7,212 nucleotides of DNA from a bacterium (lineage in GTDB: Bacteria; Desulfobacterota; S145-22), in contig JALTEW010000295.1 of assembly GCA_027073795.1 (NCBI GenBank), positions 1-7,212 of the forward strand, in the 5' to 3' direction. Below are positions 1-5,562 of this stretch, piece after piece. The first letter of the stretch is position 1; the number at the start of each line of letters is the position of its first letter. A program made the translations under genes and the position numbers. The notes under the pieces are model-generated. The model was not told the origin of the DNA and ran no database searches. It was given only the letters and a program-made list of their open reading frames with translations.

Positions 1-1
1 A

Positions 2-142
2 AGCTCAGGGGATAAAACCTTCGACGAATCGACCCTCCGGGCTATCAAACAGGCCGCACCTTTCCCCCCCTTTCCACCAAGTATCAGGAAGAAATCGATT
101 GAGATAGGCATCCGCTTCCGCCCGGAAGAAAAAGAGTATTAG
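2..142 (+). CDS. TonB family protein, C-terminal fragment (5' end outside window)
   Basis: The last 46 codons of a plus-strand gene are visible, ending at TAG 140-142. The peptide contains ALRAIKQ-like and AAPFPPFPP segments followed by IEIGIRFRP. This matches the end of the TonB C-terminal domain: a helix ending in 'A-x-PFPPPP', then the last beta strand 'E-I-G-I-R-F'. The family carries proton-motive energy from ExbB/ExbD in the inner membrane to TonB-dependent receptors in the outer membrane, with the C-terminal domain acting in the periplasm. The N-terminal membrane anchor and proline-rich spacer lie upstream of the window, so a true TonB cannot be separated from another TonB-domain protein. 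The gene runs towards the minus-strand operon and ends 117 bases before that operon's last stop codon. No frameshift was seen in the visible part. Confidence 0.8.
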   Translation, partial: SSGDKTFDESTLRAIKQAAPFPPFPPSIRKKSIEIGIRFRPEEKEY

Positions 143-165
143 GATTATGTGGAGGGATGAGAAAC

Positions 166-193
166 AGGGTTGAAACTCAACGGTTGAAGCCCT
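166..193. terminator. Weak candidate bidirectional hairpin between convergent genes
   Basis: An AGGGTT arm (166-171) can pair with AAGCCCT-type bases (188-193), with one G-U pair. The loop can form a small inner TCAA/TTGA stem. On the plus strand it is followed by a pyrimidine-rich stretch (ATTCCTCTCTTT), and on the minus strand by GTTTCTC. Neither is a clean U-tract. It lies between the 3' ends of the TonB gene and the minus-strand operon, where a terminator is expected. A second short stem, GGTTG (206-210) with CAACC (220-224), lies nearby. The call rests on position and imperfect pairing only. Confidence 0.3.
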
Positions 194-259
194 ATTCCTC
201 TCTTTGGTTGCGACATCACCAACCGGATAAACTCACCAGACGCGGGTTTTACTCAGCTC

Positions 260-580
260 TCAGTCCCGTATTTTTCCCCTTTTCAACTTAACCGGCGGCA
301 GAGGTTTCTTGCACTTCCGGCAAAACTCGGCGTCCGCGGGATTCAGAGACATACAGTGCGGGCAGTAACGGAAACTCTCCCTTTTCTTGTCAATCCCTTT
401 GGTAATCAGCGCCAAGCCTACAATGGCCACCGCAATACCAATGGCGTAAAGCGGAATAAAAGCGGCTGTCTCCCTGAGAAATCGGGCGTCGATACGAACA
501 ATCCCCACGCCCAGGAAGGCAATTGCCGCACCAATAATCCAGTACTTTTTATTTCCTTTTATAATTTCAGGTTCGGACAT
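260..580 (-). CDS. Small membrane protein with C-terminal zinc ribbon
   Basis: This is a 106-residue protein that I do not recognise as a named family. It has a short charged N-terminus, two hydrophobic segments (about residues 13-30 and 41-60) long enough to cross the membrane, and a basic stretch (KKRESFR). A zinc-ribbon-type motif follows, with C73-x2-C76 and C87-x2-C90. By the positive-inside rule, the basic region after the second segment suggests that the ribbon and both termini face the cytoplasm. It is the last gene of the decarboxylase operon, starting 10 bases after the beta-subunit stop codon. No good ribosome binding site is visible, so its translation may be coupled to the gene before it. 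The position suggests an accessory role for the sodium pump, or simply read-through expression; the sequence does not decide. Similar two-span zinc-ribbon proteins are common orphans in anaerobes. Confidence 0.8.
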   Translation of the reverse strand: MSEPEIIKGNKKYWIIGAAIAFLGVGIVRIDARFLRETAAFIPLYAIGIAVAIVGLALITKGIDKKRESFRYCPHCMSLNPADAEFCRKCKKPLPPVKLKRGKIRD

Positions 581-590
581 AACCGGTGGC

Positions 591-1805
591 CTAATGAAGC
601 AGCCCGTAAGAGATGTAACAGGAACAGATAATGGCGGTAGTGATGACCCCGGCCACGGAAGGTCCGATACAATGGGGGAGAATCATGGCCTCGGGCTCTA
701 CCTCCATGGCACACTTCTGTGCCACCTTTGCTGTGGTCGGGATACACGAAACCGCCGCGATCCCCACCAGGGGATTGATTGCTTTCTTGCTGAAATAGGT
801 TACAATGAGCCCTCCCAACAAACCCCCGATGGCAGAAAGGATAAGGGCTACCATCCCCAGAAACATAACGAGAAAAACCGACTTGGAAAAGATGGTGTCC
901 ACGCTCAACAGGGCCCCCAGGGTGAAACCCAGAAAAACAGTTGACCCACTTAGAATAACATCATTAAGAAAATCCTGAAACCGCTTTAACGGAGCCGTTT
1001 CTTTGACAGCTACGCCAAAAAAGAAACTCGCAATCAAAGGTGCTGCCACAGGGAACAGAAGACAAAGTATCACACCAGCAACCACAGAAAAGGCAAACTT
1101 CTGGACGGGAGAAATCATGGGAAGCTCCTGATCCTCCATGGTTATCCCCCTCAATGACCGCGGAATCATCATCTTAATAATGTAGGGATAAACGGCGTAG
1201 GCCACGCTGAGATAGACATAGGCCACAACCGTAATGGGCACGAAAAGCTCTTTGGCAAGCATCAGGGAGGCATACAGCACAATGGGGCCATCTGCCCCAC
1301 CCACAGAGGCAATGGCCGCTGCCTCTTTGAAAGGAAACCCGAAGGCTACAGCGATGGGAAGGGTGAAAATAGTCCCCAGCTCCGCCATGACGGCCAGGAA
1401 GAAACTCAACATCGGTCGGGCAATTAGAAAATCTACATCAGTAATGACACCTATCCCCATAAAGACAAGACAGGCAATCAGGCCATTCGTAAAGGTGAAG
1501 GTGTAAATGGGTTGTAAAAAGTAAACCTGAAGGGCCTCCATAAGCTCTGCCACTTTGCTGGTAAGGGGGCTCAAAAACAGGTTGCCCACGCCCCCCGCAC
1601 CCGGAAGGATCAGCATACCGGCATTCACCATACACATGGCAAACCCCATAGGGACCATCAAAAGGGGGTCAAGTATCTCCTTGTACCCCAAATAGAGGAG
1701 AAAACCACCCAGAAGAATCAGAAAGATTCTCCCGAAGGCCATCATATCAGAAACCATAAACAGCGTATGGAGCCCCGGGAAGAGACCCACCAGTTGATCT
1801 ATCAT
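591..1805 (-). CDS. mmdB: Sodium ion-translocating decarboxylase beta subunit (MmdB/OadB/GcdB family)
   Basis: This 404-residue, highly hydrophobic integral membrane protein belongs to the family that decarboxylates carboxybiotin and couples this to export of Na+. The diagnostic GGADGP motif is at residues 169-174. D172 aligns with Asp203 of Klebsiella OadB, the essential Na+-binding and catalytic aspartate. The second conserved region, NPLVGIAAVSCIP (344-356), contains N344, G348 and S353, equivalent to OadB N373, G377 and S382. The residue matching OadB R389 is K360. A late IGPSVAGVI segment (380-388) is also typical. Length is near the family norm (about 375-435). The start is ATG at 1805, preceded by a purine-rich GGAAGGGG stretch. 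It follows the 37-aa gene by 19 bases. The family is certain. The substrate, and so the symbol, is provisional because it is set by the alpha subunit. Confidence 0.93.
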   Translation of the reverse strand: MIDQLVGLFPGLHTLFMVSDMMAFGRIFLILLGGFLLYLGYKEILDPLLMVPMGFAMCMVNAGMLILPGAGGVGNLFLSPLTSKVAELMEALQVYFLQPIYTFTFTNGLIACLVFMGIGVITDVDFLIARPMLSFFLAVMAELGTIFTLPIAVAFGFPFKEAAAIASVGGADGPIVLYASLMLAKELFVPITVVAYVYLSVAYAVYPYIIKMMIPRSLRGITMEDQELPMISPVQKFAFSVVAGVILCLLFPVAAPLIASFFFGVAVKETAPLKRFQDFLNDVILSGSTVFLGFTLGALLSVDTIFSKSVFLVMFLGMVALILSAIGGLLGGLIVTYFSKKAINPLVGIAAVSCIPTTAKVAQKCAMEVEPEAMILPHCIGPSVAGVITTAIICSCYISYGLLH

Positions 1806-1824
1806 TGAAACCTGCCCCTTCCTC

Positions 1825-1938
1825 TTACATGCTGATAATTTTCCGTATTCCTATAACAATCAGGCCCACAAACATGGCCACCACGAAGGTTACCCCGTAG
1901 ATCCCTAATGCGAGCTTCAATGCCTGAACCCAGTTCAT
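1825..1938 (-). CDS. 37-aa single-span membrane protein, probable reduced gamma/delta subunit of the decarboxylase
   Basis: The reading frame starts at ATG 1938 and stops at TAA 1827-1825. It encodes 37 residues: a short amphipathic start (MNWVQALKLA), one hydrophobic span (about residues 10-31, including GVTFVVAMFVGLIVIGI) and a basic end (RKIISM). It lies 3 bases after the biotin-carrier stop and 19 bases before the beta-subunit start, so it is tightly inside the operon. A GTGGTGGAATAGG stretch precedes the ATG. OadG/MmdD-type subunits have one N-terminal transmembrane helix followed by a cytoplasmic tail that contacts the carboxyltransferase. The helix here fits that pattern, but the tail is missing. 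Veillonella MmdE, about 55 aa, is another small subunit it might parallel. The gene is supported by its position, start and composition; homology to OadG is an inference. Confidence 0.72.
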   Translation of the reverse strand: MNWVQALKLALGIYGVTFVVAMFVGLIVIGIRKIISM

Positions 1939-1941
1939 TGC

Positions 1942-2157
1942 CTATTCCACCACTGCAAGAAGCGAGTTTCGGTCAACTGTGTCTCCAACCTTTACCTCAA
2001 TGGATTTCACCACCCCATCAACCGGTGTCCGAACGGGAATTTTCATCTTCATAGATTCTAGAACCAGAAGGACGTCCTTGGCCTTTACCGCGTCTCCCGG
2101 CTTTACCTTGATTTCCAGAATCTTTGACAACATCTTCGCTTTAATCTCTTTTGCCAT
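1942..2157 (-). CDS. Biotin carboxyl carrier protein (biotin/lipoyl attachment domain), short form
   Basis: This 71-residue protein consists of almost nothing but a biotinyl domain. The biotinylation motif ESMKM is at residues 34-38, with K37 as the predicted biotin-bearing lysine. The flanking strands (VKPGDAVKAKDVLLVLE before; VRTPVDGVV and VKVGDTV after) form the usual beta-barrel halves with conserved glycines. The start is ATG 2157, not an upstream codon, because an AGGAGAG ribosome binding site lies just before it and the domain begins at once (MAKEIKA). It starts 13 bases after the carboxyltransferase stop. Its role is to carry carboxybiotin from the carboxyltransferase to the membrane beta subunit. 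Typical MmdC/GcdC subunits are longer (about 120-145 aa), with an Ala/Pro-rich flexible linker before this domain. Here that linker is absent, and the protein is closer in size to stand-alone 70-aa biotin proteins. Confidence 0.93.
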   Translation of the reverse strand: MAKEIKAKMLSKILEIKVKPGDAVKAKDVLLVLESMKMKIPVRTPVDGVVKSIEVKVGDTVDRNSLLAVVE

Positions 2158-2170
2158 TTTCCACTCTCCT

Positions 2171-3712
2171 TTACAAAGGGATATTTCCGTGTTTCTTTTC
2201 CGGTCGCGCCACCTGCTTTTCCAAAACCGAATCCAGTGCCTTAAAGAGCTCCAATCTCGTCTGCGCGGGTGAAATAACCTGATCAACCAAACCATAGGAA
2301 GCAGAGAGGTAGGGGCCTCCGAACTTCTCCATATACTGTTTTTTCAACTCTCCAAGACGCTTGTCAGGGTCATCCGCCCCTGCAATTTCCTTGCGGAAGA
2401 TAATTCCCACCGCTCCCTCAGCACCCATCACGGCGATATCAGCACATGGATAGGCCAAAACCCGATCATACGCCATATCCCGACTGCAAAGGGCAATATA
2501 GGCTCCGCCATAGGCCTTACGCATAATCAGGACAATCTTTGGAACCGTCGCCTCCGAATAGGCATAAAGAATCTTCGCGCCATGACGGATAATCCCCTCA
2601 AATTCCTGGGTGGATCCGGGCAGATACCCCGGTGTATCAATCAGGTTAATCAGAGGGATATTAAAACAATCGCAGAATCGCACAAATCGTGCAATCTTAT
2701 CCGAGGCGTTGATATCCAGCACCCCCGCCATGATCTCTGGTTGGTTGGCTACAATCCCCACCACATGGCCATTCAAGCGGGCCAGTCCAACCACGACATT
2801 CATGGCATATTCTTCATGAATTTCCAGGAAGCTGCCCTTATCGAAAACATGCTCAATAATTTCATGCACGTCGTATGATTCTTCCGGATCGATCGGAATT
2901 AGGCTGTCAATTTCATCATCCGGGGAAAGGTCCTGCTCCGATGCCACATAGGGGGGAGCTTCATAGGCGTTGGAAGGAAGATAGGAAAGCAGGCGCCGAA
3001 CAGCTTCGAAACACGCCTCTTCGGTATCATGCGCAAAGTGAGCCACCCCACTGACCTGTGCATGGACATCCGCACCACCCAGTTCCTCATGCCCGATTTC
3101 TTCTCCCGCTACCCTCTTGATGACATCAGGCCCCGTGATATACATCCGGGAAACCCCACGCACCACAAAGACGAAATCAGACAACCCGGAAGAATAGACG
3201 GCTCCCCCCGCGGAAGGCCCCAGAATCAACGAAAGCTGAGGAATAATTCCCGAGGCCAGGGAATTTCTCCGGAAAATCATCCCATAACCATTCAGGGAGA
3301 GAATTCCTTCCTGAATACGGGCGCCGCCGGAATCATTTATTTGAATGAGGGGACACCCGTTTTCCATCGCCAGGTCTTGAATTCGCACAATCTTTTGCGC
3401 GTGCATCTCGCCGAGAGAGCCACCAAGCGAGGTAAAATCCTGGGAAAAGAGGTAAACCTTCCTACCATTTATCCTTCCGAAACCTGTGATAACCGCGTCC
3501 CCCGGCGCCCGCTTTTTGTCCATTCCGAAATCTGCTACTCTCGAGGTCACAAACGGGTTAATTTCTGAAAAGGAACCCTTGTCCAAAAGGAGATCGATCC
3601 GCTCCCAGGCGGTCAACTTCCCCTTTTTGTGTTGAGAGGAAACCCGTTTCTCCGCATCTCTCTCACGAATGGCGCGCTTCTTATCCTCCAACTCCTTGAT
3701 AAGTGTTTCCAT
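2171..3712 (-). CDS. mmdA: Carboxyltransferase (alpha) subunit, probable methylmalonyl-CoA decarboxylase
   Basis: This 513-residue soluble enzyme of the acyl-CoA carboxylase beta/MmdA carboxyltransferase family has two crotonase-like halves. The N half carries SGGARIQEG (128-136) and GPSAGG (165-170), which shape the acyl-CoA site and oxyanion hole. The C half carries DTPGYLPG (359-366), AYGGAYIA (400-407) and GAEGAVGIIFRKE (430-442), which form the biotin side. The reaction is transfer of CO2 between an acyl-CoA and biotin. The start is ATG 3712, with GGAGGAAA directly upstream; a TTG at 3760 would extend the frame but falls inside the promoter. Length fits MmdA/PccB/transcarboxylase 12S (about 510-525) better than glutaconyl-CoA decarboxylase alpha (about 587). 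The lack of a biotin carboxylase gene and the presence of the beta pump subunit favour decarboxylation. The family is certain; the exact substrate (methylmalonyl-CoA favoured) is inferred. Confidence 0.93.
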   Translation of the reverse strand: METLIKELEDKKRAIRERDAEKRVSSQHKKGKLTAWERIDLLLDKGSFSEINPFVTSRVADFGMDKKRAPGDAVITGFGRINGRKVYLFSQDFTSLGGSLGEMHAQKIVRIQDLAMENGCPLIQINDSGGARIQEGILSLNGYGMIFRRNSLASGIIPQLSLILGPSAGGAVYSSGLSDFVFVVRGVSRMYITGPDVIKRVAGEEIGHEELGGADVHAQVSGVAHFAHDTEEACFEAVRRLLSYLPSNAYEAPPYVASEQDLSPDDEIDSLIPIDPEESYDVHEIIEHVFDKGSFLEIHEEYAMNVVVGLARLNGHVVGIVANQPEIMAGVLDINASDKIARFVRFCDCFNIPLINLIDTPGYLPGSTQEFEGIIRHGAKILYAYSEATVPKIVLIMRKAYGGAYIALCSRDMAYDRVLAYPCADIAVMGAEGAVGIIFRKEIAGADDPDKRLGELKKQYMEKFGGPYLSASYGLVDQVISPAQTRLELFKALDSVLEKQVARPEKKHGNIPL

Positions 3713-3731
3713 ATCTCTTTCCTCCGCAACG

Positions 3732-3760
3732 TTTATATGAGGAAATCCTAATATTGTCAA
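3732..3760 (-). promoter_or_regulatory. Strong sigma-70-type promoter of the decarboxylase operon
   Basis: On the minus strand, TTGACA (3760-3755) and TATAAA (3737-3732) are separated by exactly 17 bases. This is a perfect -35 box and a five-of-six -10 box at optimal spacing. Transcription would start near 3727-3725, only about 13-15 bases before the ATG at 3712. The leader would therefore hold little more than the GGAGG ribosome binding site. The promoter position also argues against the TTG codon at 3760 as a translation start. Confidence 0.8.
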
Positions 3761-3873
3761 GATAAATTAGGGAATTACCCCTGATCCAACCTTCCACCAG
3801 GCATCAACCTCACGCTTTTTCTGGAAAAGGGATATTTATTCTTAAAATCGGCATGAAATCGAGCTTATCTTGA
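3757..3873. promoter_or_regulatory. Divergent intergenic region with a shared 9-base element in both promoters
   Basis: The sequence TTATCTTGA occurs on the minus strand (3765-3757) and on the plus strand (3865-3873). In both cases its last four bases are the first four of the -35 box, so the two copies are in the same register relative to their promoters and form a wide inverted repeat. A direct repeat AAATCG (3845-3850 and 3856-3861), with an 11-base period (about one helical turn), lies just upstream of the plus-strand -35 box. No gene is visible in 3713-3913. A shared regulator site is possible; the bases alone do not name the regulator. Confidence 0.4.
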
Positions 3874-3898
3874 ATCTTTAAACCTGACCTGCTATAAG
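3870..3898 (+). promoter_or_regulatory. Sigma-70-type promoter of the J-domain/amrS/glgC operon
   Basis: TTGAAT (3870-3875) and TATAAG (3893-3898) are separated by 17 bases, a good match to the sigma-70 consensus at optimal spacing. The predicted transcription start is near 3905, at the edge of the AAAAGGGGAG ribosome binding region and about 9 bases before the ATG at 3914. As with the opposing promoter, the leader would be extremely short. Confidence 0.7.
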
Positions 3899-3913
3899 GG
3901 TAAAAGGGGAGCG

Positions 3914-4240
3914 ATGAGCAATTATAATCGAAAAAACGACCTGAAGCAGGCTATAAAGATACTGAAACTCTCCCCACCCTTTTCACTCCTTGACATCAAG
4001 GAGGCCTACAAGAAGCGTGCCAAGGACCTTCACCCTGACTGGCAACCAGCGGGGCTCGAGGCAAACATGGGGATGGAAAAGGTTAATTGGGCTTATCACA
4101 CACTTTTAACACATGCCGAGCAGGTTAAAATTCCTCTTTCCCTCCTTGTCTCTTCCGCTCAGACAGAGGAGGAACGGATTAAAGAACGCTTCTACTACGA
4201 TTGGATGCCCTCCGAACAAAAGAAGGACGAAACGGCATGA
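3914..4240 (+). CDS. Stand-alone J-domain (DnaJ-like) protein
   Basis: This 108-residue protein contains one J domain (about residues 11-66). Helix II (LLDIKEAYKKRAKDL) leads into the HPD signature at residues 40-42, and helix III carries MEKVNWAYHTL. J domains stimulate ATP hydrolysis by Hsp70/DnaK through the HPD loop and recruit it to particular clients. There is no Gly/Phe region, zinc-finger domain or substrate-binding domain of full DnaJ, and no membrane segment. The C-terminal tail is acidic then basic (EEERIKERFYYDW) and may hold the partner-specific part. The start is ATG 3914, after an AGGGGAG site. It is the first gene of the operon, and its TGA overlaps the ATG of the radical SAM gene by four bases (ATGA, 4237-4240), implying coupled translation. 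Its likely job is to bring DnaK to an operon partner; this is inference. Confidence 0.88.
   Translation: MSNYNRKNDLKQAIKILKLSPPFSLLDIKEAYKKRAKDLHPDWQPAGLEANMGMEKVNWAYHTLLTHAEQVKIPLSLLVSSAQTEEERIKERFYYDWMPSEQKKDETA
3986..4003. repeat. Perfect 8-base inverted repeat inside the J-domain gene
   Basis: CTCCTTGA (3986-3993) and TCAAGGAG (3996-4003) are exact reverse complements separated by two bases. They encode part of helix II (residues 25-30). The palindrome lies about 80 bases downstream of the predicted transcription start and could act as a DNA operator or a small mRNA structure. It may also be a chance result of codon choice. Confidence 0.35.
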
Positions 4241-5247
4241 AAGTAGCTATGCTTTGGGAAAAACTTCCTGGCAACGCTGTTCAATGCCAATTGTGCGCTC
4301 ACATGTGCACGATCAAACCCGGGGGGAAGGGGATTTGCCGCGTTAGGGAAAACCGGGATGGAACTTTATTCACACACACTTACGGGAAACTCATCGCCGC
4401 GCATGTAGACCCAATTGAAAAAAAACCTCTCTTCCATTTTCAACCAGGATCTCTTTCCTACTCCATCGCGACCCCCGGATGCAACTTTACATGCAAACAC
4501 TGCCAAAATGCCAGTATCTCGCAAATGCCTGTAGAGTTAGGGAGAGTCGAGGGCGAGTTCGTGTCTCCTGAAAACATTGTGAGATACGCGCTGAGCCACC
4601 ACTGCAAGAGTATCAGCTATACCTACACCGAACCCACCATTTTCTTCGAATACGCTTATGAAACAGCCATGATTGCCCATGAACAAGGGCTTCGGAATAT
4701 CTTCGTCACAAACGGATTCATGACCGAAAGGGCAATTGAAACGCTTGCCCCCATTCTGGATGGGGCTAACATCGATCTCAAGGCCTACTCCGGTGACTTT
4801 TACCGGAATATCTGCGGGGGACGTCTTGAACCGGTCAAACATGCCATCGCGAGCATGGTTGAAAAGGGAATCTGGGTCGAAGTAACAACTCTCATCATTC
4901 CCGGGTACAATGACGACCCGAAACAATGGGAGGGAATCGCTGATTTTCTGCTCTCAATCAACCCGGGCATCCCGTGGCATATCTCCGCCTTTTACCCAAC
5001 ATACCACTTGACGGATGCCCCGCCAACACCGGCAAGGCTCTTGTCAAAGGTAAGAGAGACAGGTTTGAGGAAGGGGCTGAAATTTGTTTATACGGGCAAC
5101 ATCCCCGGAGACGAGGGTGAAAGCACCTACTGCCCCAACTGCGGCAAGCGACTGATTCAACGCGTTGGTTTCTCCATTATTGAAAATCTCCTTGAAAACG
5201 GTGCGTGCCCATTTTGCCGTGCTACCCTTGAAGGAAGGTGGGAATAA
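4237..5247 (+). CDS. amrS: AmmeMemoRadiSam system radical SAM enzyme
   Basis: This 336-residue cytoplasmic radical SAM protein has the [4Fe-4S]-binding CxxxCxxC motif at C82, C86 and C89 (CNFTCKHC). It cleaves S-adenosylmethionine to a 5'-deoxyadenosyl radical; the true substrate of this family is unknown. An N-terminal cysteine cluster (C17, C20, C24, C34; QCQLCAHMC) precedes the conserved GICRVRENRDGTL and VDPIEKKPLFHF segments that mark AmrS. A C-terminal ribbon (C299, C302, C324, C327) closes the protein. Length matches the family (about 330-345). The start is ATG 4237, which overlaps the J-domain stop; a TTG at 4201 would add 12 residues not expected in the family. The usual partners, Memo-like and AMMECR1-like proteins, are not in this window, either as separate genes or as a fusion. 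It ends at TAA 5245-5247, sharing one base with the next ATG. Confidence 0.93.
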   Translation: MKVAMLWEKLPGNAVQCQLCAHMCTIKPGGKGICRVRENRDGTLFTHTYGKLIAAHVDPIEKKPLFHFQPGSLSYSIATPGCNFTCKHCQNASISQMPVELGRVEGEFVSPENIVRYALSHHCKSISYTYTEPTIFFEYAYETAMIAHEQGLRNIFVTNGFMTERAIETLAPILDGANIDLKAYSGDFYRNICGGRLEPVKHAIASMVEKGIWVEVTTLIIPGYNDDPKQWEGIADFLLSINPGIPWHISAFYPTYHLTDAPPTPARLLSKVRETGLRKGLKFVYTGNIPGDEGESTYCPNCGKRLIQRVGFSIIENLLENGACPFCRATLEGRWE

Positions 5248-5555
5248 TGTCAAAAAAGGCGAAAAACGAGTCCGGGCAAGGTGGTATGGAATCCGTTTCT
5301 GGTCAGGACATCAAAAGGCAGCGTGAATTAAAGGGAATCAGTCTCGATGAAATCAAGGAAAAAACTAAAATTGGAAAATTCACCCTCCGGTTAATTGAGG
5401 AAGACATGTATTCCTCCCTCCCCGCGCCGGTTTATTTAAAAAGCTTTATCAAACAAATATCTGCCATCATTGGATTAGACCCACAAAAGACAGCAGAAGG
5501 CTATTTAGCCCGGATGGAAGCCTTTAAAAAGAAAAAAATTATCCCAAACAAGTGA
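5247..5555 (+). CDS. RodZ-like helix-turn-helix (HTH_25) protein, soluble short form
   Basis: This 102-residue protein has a helix-turn-helix domain of the RodZ N-terminal type at about residues 19-87. The run GISLDEIKEKTKI, then LRLIEE, LPAPVYLKSFIKQ and IGLDP follows the pattern of that family closely. RodZ itself continues with a transmembrane helix and a periplasmic domain that link MreB to the cell wall. Here the protein stops after a lysine-rich tail (FKKKK), so it is a cytoplasmic stand-alone domain. The ATG at 5247 overlaps the radical SAM stop by one base (TAATG), with AAGGAAGG upstream; a GTG at 5238 is a less likely start that would add three residues. It could bind DNA as a regulator or bind a protein partner as RodZ binds MreB. 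The 20-residue N-terminal extension is polar and probably flexible. Confidence 0.85.
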   Translation: MSKKAKNESGQGGMESVSGQDIKRQRELKGISLDEIKEKTKIGKFTLRLIEEDMYSSLPAPVYLKSFIKQISAIIGLDPQKTAEGYLARMEAFKKKKIIPNK

Positions 5556-5562
5556 CACGCAT

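Noticed and set aside
2158..2295. Longer start for the biotin carrier (46 extra residues)
   Set aside because: The extension is Arg/Trp-rich, lies antisense-free within the end of the carboxyltransferase in another frame, and has no family likeness. ATG 2157 has a strong ribosome binding site and starts the domain directly.
3029..3568. A 179-codon plus-strand open frame opposite the carboxyltransferase
   Set aside because: It is fully antisense to a well-conserved enzyme, with no ribosome binding site and a composition (Arg/Pro/His-rich) typical of a shadow frame.
3713..3760. TTG start at 3760 adding 16 residues to the carboxyltransferase
   Set aside because: The TTG is part of the perfect TTGACA -35 box. 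The ATG at 3712 has GGAGGAAA just upstream and gives the family's normal length.
591..3760. ATP-dependent propionyl-CoA or acetyl-CoA carboxylase operon
   Set aside because: The carboxyltransferase and biotin carrier would fit, but there is no biotin carboxylase gene, and a membrane sodium-pump beta subunit is present. Decarboxylation is the better reading.
4201..4236. TTG start at 4201 for the radical SAM gene
   Set aside because: It would overlap the J-domain gene by 40 bases and add residues not typical of AmrS. ATG 4237 gives the classic ATGA junction and the expected N-terminus.
3914..4240. J-domain protein as HscB (iron-sulfur co-chaperone)
   Set aside because: HscB is about 170 aa with a C-terminal helical domain for IscU. 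This protein has only the J domain and a short tail, and no isc genes are near.
4537..4926. A 129-codon minus-strand open frame inside amrS
   Set aside because: It is a shadow of the radical SAM gene; the real frame has all conserved motifs.
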